A stretch of 19,872 bases of DNA from Asterionellopsis glacialis (taxonomy: Eukaryota > Bacillariophyta > Plagiogrammaphyceae > Rhaphoneidales > Asterionellopsidaceae). The notes beneath the pieces were generated by a model, which was not told the origin of the DNA, ran no database searches, and was given only the letters and a program-made list of their open reading frames with translations. The position numbers were made by a program, and so were the translations under genes. Positions within the stretch are counted from its first letter, which is position 1, and the number at the start of each line of letters is the position of its first letter. The stretch is from positions 1 through 19,872 of the forward strand of contig WKLE02001067.1 in assembly GCA_014885115.2 (NCBI GenBank), in the 5' to 3' direction. Positions 1-10,318 of this stretch are shown piece after piece.

Positions 1-273
1 ATGTCTTTCCAGGGAGTGAAAATGTGAAGGCAGGACAGACTTTTGCTTCGATTGCCTTTAAAAGCCTTTCTGATGTACTGGTGGTTGCTAGTTAAAAATG
101 GCTGTGTGTCAAGAAATTGGTACCATAAAATGGTACATCCTTCCATCCTCACAAAAAAATAACAAGTAAAATTATTTACTAGCTTTGATTGATTCAATTA
201 AAAAAAATCTGTCACAGCCCAGTACTGGACTGGTCCACCTAATCCTGGAACAACTCAGCTGATCTCTGTTTGT

Positions 274-1385
274 TCAATCACTGCTTGCTTCTCTAAGCAG
301 TAGATTGTACGTCTGAGGTAAATCTGGGAGAGAGGGAATATATAGTTGCTCTCCTCTAATTTGCTTGAGAAGACTCTGTTGTAGTGTTGTATTGATTGAC
401 TTGTAGGTGTGTTTGAGGTAAAGATTTTTCATTAGATGAAGTATCAGATTAAGAAGATGCTCCTTTTGTCTGGAGTTAGGACATTGAAAGATATGATAAC
501 TTATCTCATCTTCAGTGGACTTATAGCTCACACACTTTGGATTTTATGGTTTTGGTAGAATTTTGTTCTGCATCCCACTGGAAGCCATTTGCACGTAAAA
601 TGGTGGATGAACCTTTTCTGACCCAGTGTAGTGCCTTTCATTGCCATCTCAAATGCAGTCCAGTCTATGGTATCCCACATCATTGGACCCCAGTCATACT
701 TATTATTTCTATACTGTTTTAATCCTGAAAGATGAAGTGTATCTTCCACTTACCTTGTCATCTTGGACATCACTTGACTTGCACGACTCCTTGCAATGAT
801 AAGCAATATTCTGGCCATTGGAAATGAGTCAAATGTGGAATGGGTTGGAGGACATGCTTCATATGCATACTCCGCAAGTTCATCTGCAGCAATGTTAAGG
901 CACCCCTGATGAGATAACTCATTCTCTGACAAGTTGTCATCCTGATGACTCTTGATCCATTCTGCCTTAACTGAAAAAGGAGTGGATTGTATAGTATCTT
1001 GCAGAAGCAACTCAATGTCATAGTCATGACTGATGTATCATGTTGTGACACAGAGCTTTATTGTTGCATTGTTGGTCTTTTTCACACATTCAGTGTTTCC
1101 ATGGTATGCTGTAATGGCTGTATGAGTTTCCTTAATTTGGTTGTAAATACATAGGTGAAGGATATACAGTAGCACCAAAGTTATTCCATATAATTCTGAT
1201 TAATGAGATGTCAAGACTTGTATATTACCATGTACTGTTCCCATTCCTTCTGCTAGGGTGTTCTTCACTGCGTCCTCAAGAATCCAGCCATATGTACCTC
1301 TTGTCTGCTTTCGTGACCCAACTGATGCCAATATCAATGGTTGATCATCTTGTCATGAAACACCATGTAAATATGATGCCATGCT
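274..1385 (-). pseudogene. Retroelement C-terminal region: RNase H-like domain plus zinc-knuckle-like tail, decayed
   Basis: One minus-strand frame can be followed from about 1385 to 528 through in-frame stops at 1353-1355, 1200-1202, 1038-1040, 750-752 and 528-530. It then shifts frame near 531 and continues to 274. Read through the breaks, it shows an RNase H-like order: LILASVGSRKQTRGTYGWIL, then SELYG, then a GNTECVKK stretch where a DN pair is expected, then VKAEWIKSHQDD, then LNIAADELAEYAYEA. A basic region follows with WLPVG and a C-x2-Y, H-x3-C pattern ending HIFQCPN, resembling the zinc-binding tail seen after RNase H in diatom reverse-transcriptase proteins. The first catalytic Asp and the DN Asp appear lost and one zinc-ligand Cys reads as Tyr, so the copy is dead. 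The family link is from pattern memory; the stops are seen directly. Confidence 0.75.
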
Positions 1386-3359
1386 TTTGAAACAAAAGTA
1401 AAAATACCATACCATGTTGTAAGGGATGGTAAACACTAGGTATATTTATCTATCTGTTTCTACAGGTATGCTTTTTACCATAACAAAATCCCTTTTATCT
1501 TTGAGATTTTTCTTTGTTTGGGAGGGGAAGTAGTACATTGATGAGGTTTTGGATAGTTTGCCTGCTCCGGATCTAGGTAAGCAAGATTTTTTAGTCAAAT
1601 GAGTCTCGAGACAAAAGAAATCACACCTCAAAACACTTATGTATACAAGACTTGACAAAGGTTGTCATTTTTGGGGCAAACTTTTCAAACTAGCAACCTC
1701 TGCTTTTCATTCTAAAAAATGATTTAATCATAGTAAATTGGATATAACAGTATAAAAGATAAAAGCCCATGCTAATTTGATTTGGATAAAGAATTATACA
1801 AAAATATACTAAACACATTAGCACTAGCACAACCTTTTGCATGACAGCACATTATTATTTGATGGACTAAATATAAAAACATAACCAACCATGACAACAA
1901 CTATCATTGACTAGTACACTGCATCATTAAACAAAATGATTATAAATCAACTTAAAAAAATAATGCATTTAACTACCAAGAAGACTTTCAGATGTCTTTG
2001 GCTCTATTTGTTTTTAAAATTTCACAAAACAATCAATGAGTATCTTCTTATAATAGAATCAACAACACAGGAGTATCTGATACTATCAACATTATTGCTA
2101 TAAATACTAGGTTTTACTGTATTCTTGAATTTTTGTAAAATAGCATCATAGCTGCTTAAAAGGAGGAAGTTTCTTGTTTACAATTCTTCCCCTGTTGTTT
2201 TGAAAAGCAACTTCAAGGAGCTTCAAAATTGCTTTGCTACTTACCACATATTTGCTACTTAGCTGGCATGCTATGTTATTTTAGAGTCAAGCAAAATATT
2301 CATTATCAAAAAATGTCTCAGTTATAGAAATTGTACTGTATAGCCTACCTTGGATTGATGCACCCTCCCAAGTTGTAGTGATAAAAAAAACAATACAGAA
2401 AATAGAAAAAAGGATGCACACAACACACAACAATGACAGTTTTTGGTTGAGGGACCCAAGCAAAGGTCACTCAATCTATACAAAACAATTGACTTAACCA
2501 CTAAACAAACAAAGTAAGACAAAATGGTATTCTTATCATTTGGATTTGAATGCTTTACTCTTGATTCTTGTTTGTAACATTTGTATTTTTTTGGAAATTG
2601 ATAACAACAGTAGAAATACAAAGACCTAGGAAAAATTGTTCAAAGAGAAACAAAAATCAACAATATTAGTTATACAACAAAGGATTGCAGAGATGATGAT
2701 GATGTGCAATTATAGATTGTTCTTATTTTATGGATAGTGGTTTATTATTGCTTTTCAAGTATCATTGGGATCAATATCAATAACATGCAATTACTTTTTT
2801 CACTTTCTTATTCCTCAGATACAATATTACTACTACACACTACAATCAATGGGGCAGTAGTACATATTTTTTATAACAAATTGAATGCTGGCTGTTGATG
2901 TCATTTTTTGGAATTTGGTAGTCTATCAAAAACTATCGTCGTAATGACAATTTATCATGGTGATTTTACACTTTTGGGTGGTCTACTCAAATATAAAAAT
3001 ATTCAAATGCATGTATGCAGGAATGATTCAGCACAATCAAGAATATTTTTGTCTAAGGTACAGAGGTTTAATATACAAAATATTACATACAGTGGACCTC
3101 TTATGCCTACAATAAGTCAAAAATGCAGCATGCTGATGACATTATCATTTTTTAAACAAGTTTCTTCTTGTTGCTTTCATCACTATACCATCATCAAATA
3201 AATGAATAAGGGACATTACAAAGTTCAAGCTTAAAATTTGCTAATCAAATAGTGTTAGTAATTTTGAGCTTAGCAGAATTGTGCTCTTGCTTATTAGTGG
3301 GTGGGGCTTATATGTATGACATGATATATATAGACAGAGGAAGAGTAGGATTTTGTCCT
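1386..3359. other. AT-rich spacer without a supported gene
   Basis: No frame here shows a recognisable domain or gene-like composition. It lies between the two retroelement fragments. If both come from one insertion, part of the missing middle of the protein (between the active-site motif and RNase H) should have been here, but I could not follow it. Short open stretches (for example 2322-2621 on the minus strand and 2908-3201 on the plus strand) are low-complexity and AT-rich and are not called. Confidence 0.5.
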
Positions 3360-3399
3360 TTTTTAAATACCTATAATTGGAACAGGCTCGTTTTCTGGC

Positions 3400-3900
3400 A
3401 CATCTGATTGAATTCTGATTCTAAATATTTTTTTCATTTTTTCTCTAGCTAACATGAGCATTCCATCATTTCCGTATAGTTGATATCATGCAAAAGTTCT
3501 TATCTTGTGCTTTGAATTTTTGATGATTGACATAAGAAGTCATTCGTTGCATTTATTTCTTTTATCTCTTGTTCTTATCATAAACACCAGTATTACATTA
3601 AAATCAGGTTCCATTTAGGTCTTCATCTGTGCTCAAGAGATTTGGGGAATGGTTGCAACAAAAATATGAAAATTACGCTGCCATATGTGACCTTACTATT
3701 GTAAACTAACAGTTTACAGTATTCCCCCTTTTGTATTTTGACTTTGTAATAACTAGTAGCTTTGGTGGTGCTCCATATATTTATACTGACCCAAACAGAA
3801 GTCCATGATTGTCATTGTCAAAGCCTTTGATGAGGTCCAGGAATAATGCCCAAATAAACTGATTGAGGCACCTTCTTGGTGCAAGCACAGCAGCAAATAT
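3400..3900 (-). pseudogene. Reverse transcriptase fragment (LINE-like), decayed
   Basis: The minus strand from about 3900 encodes APRRCLNQF followed by IWALFLDLIKGFDNDNHGLL, then after a stop IYGAPPKLL. This matches the reverse-transcriptase motif A pattern (F-x-D-x2-K-x-FD) and the YG-x-P motif that follows it in non-LTR enzymes. About 300 bp further along, at 3461-3478, another frame reads LYGNDGMLMLARE. This is in the right place for the Y-x-DD active-site box, with the first Asp read as Asn. Stops and frame changes separate the blocks, so the enzyme cannot be made. It lies on the same strand as, and upstream of, the RNase H-like remnant at 274-1385, so both could be one old insertion. Motif A is convincing; the degenerate active-site box is less certain. 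Confidence 0.65.
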
Positions 3901-3960
3901 GCTATCCAGGCAGGGTTCCACTAGTTGTTGCACTTACAGTTTGTGGACAATATTACTGTG

Positions 3961-5491
3961 CTTCTGCTTTGCTAAGTCTTGCATTCAGTTTTGAAATACA
4001 CTGTACCTTGCATTTTCTTGTTCATTTCTTTTCTAGGCGGAGAAATTTTGCGCCGGGATGTAGAAATGTACCTGTACGTAGAAACTCCCAAACAATACTG
4101 TTTTCCCTCCAGAGCGTTTTAGTAATAAGTATGTTGCGCTGGAAATTAATTGATATTATAATGCACGAGTACGGTAGCATACTGGATTACCAGGTAGGGC
4201 TTATTATATGAGTACCAGGTACAAACTAGGCTACATATATTTCTACGTATGCAGCGAGGATACTACAGTGATACTGATATCTACTCATGCATACATCATG
4301 ATTTTTGAAGGACAATTTATGTTTATTTATGATTCTTTTGTTTGTGGACGTTTAGTCCAGACAAAAGTTTGATCACGTGAGACACGTAAGTCGTGGTTGA
4401 AGCTCGCTTATATCCTGTTTTACACTAGTATTCTGATGGTCCTACATAATGTACACATCTGTCCCAGGTCCTAAATGGTAAGATCCAGAAGAAGAATCTT
4501 CATCGCATCAGCAGAGAATTCCTAATTCACGTGATGTTCGCTGGCCCCTTCTTTGAAGCTGGTCAATGACAATCCGATAATTGGCTTGGTCTTGGAAAGC
4601 AAGAATTCTACTTGCCATCTGCAGTATCGTCAATTAATTTATCATATGATAAGAATCACAGGTAGTCAACAGTTTCAATGATAAACTATCAGTAAAGTGT
4701 TTATATAATCGTCACCACCTAAATATATTGCAAAAAGACCTCTCTCTAGTATGACACCACGCTACTAAAAACGAAGATCGATGATGAATGCAGCCCCATT
4801 AGTCATAAGAACTATAAAATACCTGTCGGTCCACAAGTCATGGTCAGAACACCAGAAGGTATGAAACAAGAAACACACAAAATAATAGGTATACGGTACA
4901 TTCAGCTGTATTTAATTTCACGATCAGAAAATGAGTACTTCTTTTTCTGTTTGTGTTGGTAACGTGAAAGGTACTTTACCCAGTACAGTACATTGTGGGT
5001 CCTGCATGATGTTCAGTTACGTATCTGAACTACCTTTTACCTGTAGGGGATTTACCTGGCTTCAAGGTACAAAATTTATATTCAGGTAAAGACAGTACCT
5101 GCTGTTACAGTATATAAATGAAAATATTGCAGCACTTCAAATCTATAGCCCTAGAATTTTATTTATTATATTTGATTTGATTATATAAATGACTTCTATG
5201 CAGATCCTACTGACTGTCCTGAGAATTTATTATGTCGAGGAAGTGATATTTTTGACACTCACTAGGACCTATTAAGTAGGACCTACTCTACTCCCCCCTC
5301 CGGTGATATTGAAGACTACAAAATCATAATGATTGGAAAACATATTTTTTATTATATTTGGCTCTATTGATTATATGAATACCTTGTACCTGGTACTGTG
5401 TACCTGGTATGATATTCCCCTATAAGCGGACCCGTGGGATCGATCTGGTATGACAATAATCCCGACAAACGACACATAAAAAAAGATCGAT
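3961..5491. other. Intergenic region with scattered GTACC-type motifs
   Basis: No gene is supported. The stretch holds several copies of the TACCAGGTAC motif or its complement (4188-4196, 4213-4222, 5386-5396, 5400-5410). A segment at about 4466-4618 is open on both strands. The last few hundred bases presumably contain the promoter of the TPR gene, but no firm element could be assigned. Confidence 0.5.
4508..4618 (-). CDS. Possible short ORF or exon remnant, 36 residues, unknown
   Basis: An ATG at 4616-4618 opens 36 codons ending with TGA at 4508-4510. The product starts MASRILAFQDQANYRIVIDQ, is rich in Gln and Arg, and is less AT-driven than the surrounding spacer. The plus strand over the same bases is also open for about 32 codons before a TGA at about 4567. 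I recognise no family. It could be a stray exon, a gene relic or chance. Confidence 0.15.
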   Translation of the reverse strand: MASRILAFQDQANYRIVIDQLQRRGQRTSRELGILC

Positions 5492-6547
5492 ATGATTTCA
5501 CCTGTTCTGCCAACAATGGGTAACAAAGATTTTCGAATGCGATGGTATATAAATCAAAACCAAGACAAAATGAGTCCGCCATCGAGTTCATCATTCTTTA
5601 TAAAAACTGAGAAAAAACAAAGCAATGGCAGTTTGGTAAGTCTATGGACCAACGAAAGTGATGAAGGAAGCGGATCCGACAGCTTTTCTGGCGCTACCAT
5701 TAGTCGAAACGACAGCAATTCTAGCTTAGCAACCTTGCTAACCGACTGCAATGAAAGGATACGACCTGACCTTGACAGCAGTAGGCATAGCGCAACTAGT
5801 GTTCCGAGTCATGGAAGGTCGAAAAGCGCAAAAGTTTTTAAGACTTCCAGTAGAACAACACACGCGCCTTTGCATCGACACAATTCCGACCGCACACATG
5901 ATAGATGGAAACCACACCGTCGTTCTTTCAAATTCCTGCTTGAGCCATTATTTTCTCCAAAATCGTCAGTTGAAAGACTTAATTTCAGAGGTATTTATTA
6001 TTATCGAAAGGAAGAGTATGCTAGAGCAATAAAATTTTTTGAAGAAGCACTTGATGAATCGTTAAAGTTGCTGCCCAAGGATCTTTGCAAACGAGTACGG
6101 TGTAGAAGTCTAGCACATTCAAATATGCCTAAGAGTACAATTTTGAAAGGCAAAAAGCTATATTCTTGTGGCTCAAGAAGATTTCAGAACAACGTTGAAT
6201 GCATTCATGATGAACAGTCACCGCTTCAAGTAGTTTCCAGCATTCTTTTCAACATTGCTCAGGCAAAGAGACAAAATAAAGATCATCATGGGGCACTGGA
6301 AAGCTATCAAAGATCATTTTTCATGATACCACGTCGTACAAATGATGTGTTTGCATCCATTCTAAACAATGTTAGCCTCATATTCGAGAGTTTGGTAGGG
6401 TCTGCAGATATCATTTTCCTTTTCCACAACTGTTTGGGAAGTAGAGCTGTTCAATGGCTTTTGACGCGGGACATGTTGGAATGCTCGGAGCACGCAGAAT
6501 CTTGGTCAGAAAAGTTCAGTAGCTCTGGTGACATATGTTCAGACTAG
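5492..6547 (+). CDS. TPR-repeat protein, 351 aa
   Basis: Single-exon gene for a protein with a long Ser-, Asn- and Arg-rich, probably disordered N-terminal third (residues 1-150) followed by tetratricopeptide repeats. Residues about 161-195 (with FRGIYYYRKEEYARAIKFFE) and 248-281 (FNIAQAKRQNKDHHGALESY) fit the 34-residue TPR pattern, with small and aromatic residues at the helix-packing positions. Residues 283-318 look like a third, degenerate repeat. TPRs bind other proteins; no catalytic motif is visible, so the partner is unknown. The start is uncertain: ATG codons at 5492, 5516 and 5570 are all in frame. The last sits in a good context (ACAAAATGAG), and a TATATAAAT stretch lies about 20 bp before it, so the mature N-terminus may be M27. 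The flanking sulfotransferase gene is convergent. A GTAAGT inside the open frame at about 5636 does not look like a used splice site. Confidence 0.75.
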   Translation: MISPVLPTMGNKDFRMRWYINQNQDKMSPPSSSSFFIKTEKKQSNGSLVSLWTNESDEGSGSDSFSGATISRNDSNSSLATLLTDCNERIRPDLDSSRHSATSVPSHGRSKSAKVFKTSSRTTHAPLHRHNSDRTHDRWKPHRRSFKFLLEPLFSPKSSVERLNFRGIYYYRKEEYARAIKFFEEALDESLKLLPKDLCKRVRCRSLAHSNMPKSTILKGKKLYSCGSRRFQNNVECIHDEQSPLQVVSSILFNIAQAKRQNKDHHGALESYQRSFFMIPRRTNDVFASILNNVSLIFESLVGSADIIFLFHNCLGSRAVQWLLTRDMLECSEHAESWSEKFSSSGDICSD

Positions 6548-7292
6548 ATTGTCAAGATAACGCAATTATTTTATAATTTTAAAATTTAGAAATAGAAGAA
6601 AGAGCACAAGAGATGTAAACTAGATTTAAAAAATATTTTTTTGAAACACTCGTAAAAAATCTTTTTTTACAATAATTCATAACCATTCCAATTTTACTGA
6701 AATAAATAGGTACGATTTCACATGGCAAGTTCGGATTCTCGTAATCGTTTGAAGCTGTTTTGTATGATGAACTATATATTTTCACTTTGAACTTTGTTGA
6801 AGCACGAAAGCTCTAGGACAAAAACGAGCATTACATTTCAATCTTGTTCCCATATGAAATTCAGTCTTGGAAACTAATCTTGGGCAAGACTAACAACTCC
6901 GATAATGCAATTCACGGGTAAAGATTAACAAGCTTTCAATAAACACTGACGATGTAGCAAACTTGAGAATTCAAGCACGTAGCAGCACAAGGTACCAGTA
7001 CTGTGCTTTTCGTGCACAGTAACTTCTTGGTAGGCCTCTACTGTTTTGGTTCTATTCCCGAAGATACCCTCTCCTTGCACCACAGGTGGGATCTAATAGC
7101 ATCTTCCTACTTTTACTTGGGAACTACAATTTGCACAGACATCCAAGCATGGCTTCACATGAGTCTTCGAATGAGTTTAATCTATAGCGCGGCTTTGTTG
7201 AAAGAAGGTCTCAGACCACGTCTGGAGTTATATCTGATTTTAAAAGAGTCATGCATAGTTAATACAGTGTTAGCAAAATAAAGAGAGAGCCT
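6548..7292. other. Convergent intergenic region between TPR and sulfotransferase genes
   Basis: This 745-bp stretch lies downstream of two convergent genes and should hold both 3' ends. It is AT-rich with T and A runs at 6625-6670. An open frame at 7003-7281 on the plus strand has no recognisable domain and is not called. No terminator or polyadenylation signal could be assigned with confidence. Confidence 0.5.
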
Positions 7293-8555
7293 TTACGTCT
7301 GATTGGATATCATTTCGTATCCTAACTTGATGAAATCTTCCTTAAAAAAAATGTTGATAGCATCAATTACTTTAGGTAAAAGATCATCCACGCGTAATCG
7401 TTTTCTTTCACCTACTGTTCTATTTGATAATTCTTTTTTAGTTGGTAAAAGGACTGGTTGGCCGTATACCTCCATCAAGATAGGAAAATCTCGGTGTAAC
7501 GTTTCATACTTCAGCACATGATCAATGGTATAATTTCCATCGTCATCAAAAATGTAGTAATGTTGTGGAAGCATATGAGCGCTCATAAATGTAACTTTAC
7601 CAGACATGTGCTGTTTAGAGCGTCGTTCTATGTTCTTCAATATCCAATCGTTCAAGGCTTTTGCTGTCTCTGGCAACTTTTCGCGTTTCATCAAGCTTTT
7701 TTTGGTTTTTGGAAGGTCGTCAACTCCTTCTATGAATCTTTGCTTGTTTGCCGTGCTGTTCAACATGGTTACCACAGCAGTTGATCTATTTCGATAATGT
7801 TGAGATGTTTGTTGAACACTGTTTTTTTCATTTATTCGATAAAGACTCTCTGTTTCATCCTCCATATCACTGTTCGGTTGTAAGCGAATTTTTGAGTTTA
7901 ATCCAAAGTATGGGCAGTAAAATTCACTGATGATCCTCTCATACGGATTTCTTACAACTGTAAATGTGTCTGAATTCTGATAAGGATTTTGATAAAAGAA
8001 AGATGGCGGTGTATGCCAAAGTTCAATTTCACCAATTCCTCGTTGAATGAGCTGCCTCTTCGTTCGCAACTGTCCGGTCTTTTTTCGGAACATCCAATCA
8101 GGTCTTTCACACGCAGGACCCATGTCTACGTTGGTTTCAAAGTGACAAAGTCCCCAGTGAATACCAACCTTTGCGGCTGCTTTTTCGATGGCGGATCCAG
8201 CTGTCTTGGTAATGTGCACAAACTCCAAATCATCTGACTTTTTTTTGAAATGTGGCAATTTTTTTTCATATTGCGTTCTATCCTCTACTATTGATTGCAC
8301 AGTTTTTACTCTCAGTACACTAGACGGAGAACTTTTGACTGAGTAGACGCCAGGGACTGACCCACCGGATGAATCTATCATTCCTTCATGCGTTGTCACA
8401 GAGTCACCCAATCCATCTTCTATTATCCGAACGACCGTCAGGAAGTGGATGAACACAACACCAACGCCAACGAAGAAAAAAATCTTATTCAAAGTGCGGA
8501 CGGCAATCCTGTCATTCGCGTTAAGTCCGAACTTCATTAATTTAGCTCCGCCCAT
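7293..8555 (-). CDS. Type II membrane carbohydrate sulfotransferase-like protein, 420 aa
   Basis: Predicted to transfer sulfate from PAPS to a glycan in the Golgi lumen. After the ATG at 8553-8555, a short basic segment precedes one hydrophobic span at residues about 25-44 (IFFFVGVGVVFIHFLTVV). This is the usual signal-anchor layout of Golgi sulfotransferases. The 5'-phosphosulfate loop is FVHITKTAGSAIE (about 112-124) and the 3'-phosphate-binding block is FTVVRNPYERIISEF (about 198-212). A later SAHMLPQHYYIFD segment and the C-terminal FFKEDFIKLGYE match the end of the sulfotransferase-2 (PF03567-like) group. Length is normal for the group and there is no break. The frame is open a little further upstream but lacks an ATG there; M7 is an alternative start. 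The acceptor glycan cannot be read from the sequence. The gene converges with the TPR gene, and its promoter lies in 8556-9000. Confidence 0.85.
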   Translation of the reverse strand: MGGAKLMKFGLNANDRIAVRTLNKIFFFVGVGVVFIHFLTVVRIIEDGLGDSVTTHEGMIDSSGGSVPGVYSVKSSPSSVLRVKTVQSIVEDRTQYEKKLPHFKKKSDDLEFVHITKTAGSAIEKAAAKVGIHWGLCHFETNVDMGPACERPDWMFRKKTGQLRTKRQLIQRGIGEIELWHTPPSFFYQNPYQNSDTFTVVRNPYERIISEFYCPYFGLNSKIRLQPNSDMEDETESLYRINEKNSVQQTSQHYRNRSTAVVTMLNSTANKQRFIEGVDDLPKTKKSLMKREKLPETAKALNDWILKNIERRSKQHMSGKVTFMSAHMLPQHYYIFDDDGNYTIDHVLKYETLHRDFPILMEVYGQPVLLPTKKELSNRTVGERKRLRVDDLLPKVIDAINIFFKEDFIKLGYEMISNQT

Positions 8556-8717
8556 ATCAAATATATTGCCACTGTGATTGATCAAGATGAACAATACAAT
8601 GGTATAGCCAGATAGATTAGGCCGTCATGACATCGTGATCTTCACGGATACCAGCAAGATGATCTCGGATTAGAACAAATCGTGTTTTTTATCTTGTTCG
8701 TGTTCACATGGAATTTT

Positions 8718-8737
8718 CCCGGTCATTTTTGACCGGG
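8718..8737. repeat. Perfect GC-rich hairpin upstream of the sulfotransferase gene
   Basis: CCCGGTCA (8718-8725) is followed by a TTTT loop and its exact complement TGACCGGG (8730-8737), inside an otherwise AT-rich spacer. It lies 163 bp upstream of the sulfotransferase ATG and contains TGACC half-sites. It could be an operator-like dyad for a dimeric factor or an RNA hairpin in the 5' leader. Confidence 0.6.
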
Positions 8738-9209
8738 GATTTTGGTACAGTAAGAGACGTAGATTTGATGGCACTTCTCTTAGAAATGATGTATTTACTG
8801 GGAATTTTGGGAGTGTTGTCACCTGTGGTGATTTTGCAAAAATGAGAGGAGTGTCGTGGTGGATATCACAATCGAAGACAAGGAGTGCTACTTGTCCAAA
8901 TTTTTTTTAAGACAAAAATGATGAAATGCAAATCGACGGCAAACCATGGTCACCACATCAACACCAATTTATTTATAAGACTTAGATTAGCATAATTTGA
9001 AAAACTAGATTTAATAGTATAATTTAAAGAATATATTTACTATGGTGTCTTAGAATGAATGTCCATTAGGGTTGATTGTTGTCCTTGTCTGTGGCAGCAT
9101 AAAAAGTGGAAAATGTAGTTTGAGCTTTGAACTTTGTACTGTCCGTCGCTCCATTTGTCTGTTTACGCCCGAAAATACACGAAAATACTGCCATACAAAG
9201 AACAAAAAC

Positions 9210-9252
9210 GACGAAAACCATGACAGCCAAAAATGACGAAAACCATGACAGC
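9210..9252 (+). repeat. Two-copy short tandem repeat, 25-bp period
   Basis: The 18-bp string GACGAAAACCATGACAGC occurs at 9210-9227 and again, unchanged, at 9235-9252, separated by a 7-bp spacer. It sits in a spacer with no supported gene and is most simply a recent slippage duplication. Confidence 0.7.
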
Positions 9253-9645
9253 AAGAACAATATGGAACCTGGTCAATTTTCTTTTCTGAATTTAAACAAT
9301 AAAAAAATCAACTATGTTATCAAGCAAAAGACATGGATATTAATGATGTGATCTCCTTGACCCATCCAGTAGAATGGCCAGAGTTATTTTACTTTCAGAT
9401 GGAGTGGGTTGGTTTATATTAGTTTTTTGAGGTTGTCAGTTTGTCGTAGTTTTTGCTTGTCGGGCACAGACAGATGCACACTGTTATCTCTGCTCACATT
9501 TTCACACTGGTGCAAAAACAACATTGGAGTACTTCATACATTGGTGCTAGAAACAAACTATTATTTTTATGAACTGGTTTGGTTCTCCTACCTACCTATT
9601 GAAATTTACCTTCACCTTGAAGTGAATTTTGCATCCCAAGGATGC

Positions 9646-9656
9646 GGGGGGGGGGG
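9646..9656 (+). repeat. Poly-G run of 11 bases
   Basis: Eleven consecutive G bases followed by AGGAG. The run is isolated in AT-rich DNA. Its length is likely to vary between individuals or between sequencing reads. Confidence 0.8.
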
Positions 9657-9780
9657 AGGAGAACAGAACAATAATCTAGCTTGTTTCAAAACAAGCCATA
9701 AACTTTAAGTAACCAACTTTGATTTCCAAAAAGAATGAGTACAATGGGTTGGAGACCCAGTAAAAATTTAGTTCCTTAGG

Positions 9781-9844
9781 TAGCATTGGTTTGTTGTACT
9801 TCCGTACAAATTTAGGGAAGTTTCCCAATCTTTAACCAATGCTA
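9781..9844. repeat. Nested inverted repeats forming a possible three-way junction
   Basis: TAGCATTGGTT (9781-9791) pairs perfectly with AACCAATGCTA (9834-9844). Inside are two more dyads: TTGTAC/GTACAA (9794-9799 and 9804-9809, loop TTCC) and GGGA/TCCC (about 9815-9826). Together they could fold as a three-stem cruciform or RNA. It does not match tRNA: there is no T-arm consensus and the arms have the wrong sizes. It may be a remnant of a small transposon. Confidence 0.55.
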
Positions 9845-10209
9845 GTACTAACTTTTTCCTGGGTTGGTTAACTCCTTTTCTCCCACCCTTTTTCTGCCCT
9901 TGTGCGCTTTGCAGCGCAGTTTATTTTGGGGGAAGAAGGTGGGATTTTGTTGTGGTCCACTCCTTTTCTTTTGCAATCTACTCTATGGAAAAACTGTTTT
10001 GTTGTTGTGTTCTTTGACAAAATCTGTTGTGTCATAATGGTGAGTTTTTCAGATGCTAGAATAAAGATTTCCCTCTATGTCATATGTTTGTAGTAAGAAA
10101 TAACAAATGTACACATGTATATTTTGTACAAAGTTGACAAAATTCTTGCCATCAGGACCAATGTTCAGTTTGATTTCTTTTTTTGCTTATCCTTGCAGAA
10201 ACCTTGAAT

Positions 10210-10318
10210 AAGCTCAAAGCTCAAAGCAGGGTTTTGAGCTATTTTGACTTGGGATGTCATAAAAGTATCATCAGTAGGTTATGATGACGTAAAAATGTAA
10301 AGCTCAAAGCTGAAAGCT
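10210..10318 (+). repeat. AAGCTCAAAGC direct repeats
   Basis: AAGCTCAAAGCTCAAAGC at 10210-10227 recurs as AAAGCTCAAAGCTGAAAGCT at 10299-10318, with a complementary TTTTGAGCT at about 10232-10240 in between. The spacing is about 90 bp. No function is evident. Confidence 0.5.

Noticed and set aside
2908..3201. Open plus-strand frame of 97 codons
   Set aside because: AT-rich and low in information, with no recognisable domain. Reading the minus strand for the rest of the reverse transcriptase also gave no clear match.
3876..4211. Open plus-strand frame of 111 codons
   Set aside because: It overlaps the reverse-transcriptase motif A on the opposite strand and has no domain; the minus reading is better supported.
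5636..5645. GTAAGT inside the TPR gene as a splice donor
   Set aside because: The frame stays open across it and no matching acceptor improves the protein.
7003..7281. Open plus-strand frame of 92 codons after the TPR gene
   Set aside because: No TPR or other pattern, and it ends just short of the convergent sulfotransferase gene; it is probably chance in a 3' region.
9066..9221. Minus-strand 51-codon hydrophobic peptide
   Set aside because: It depends on a short duplicated segment and has no homology clue or gene-like context.
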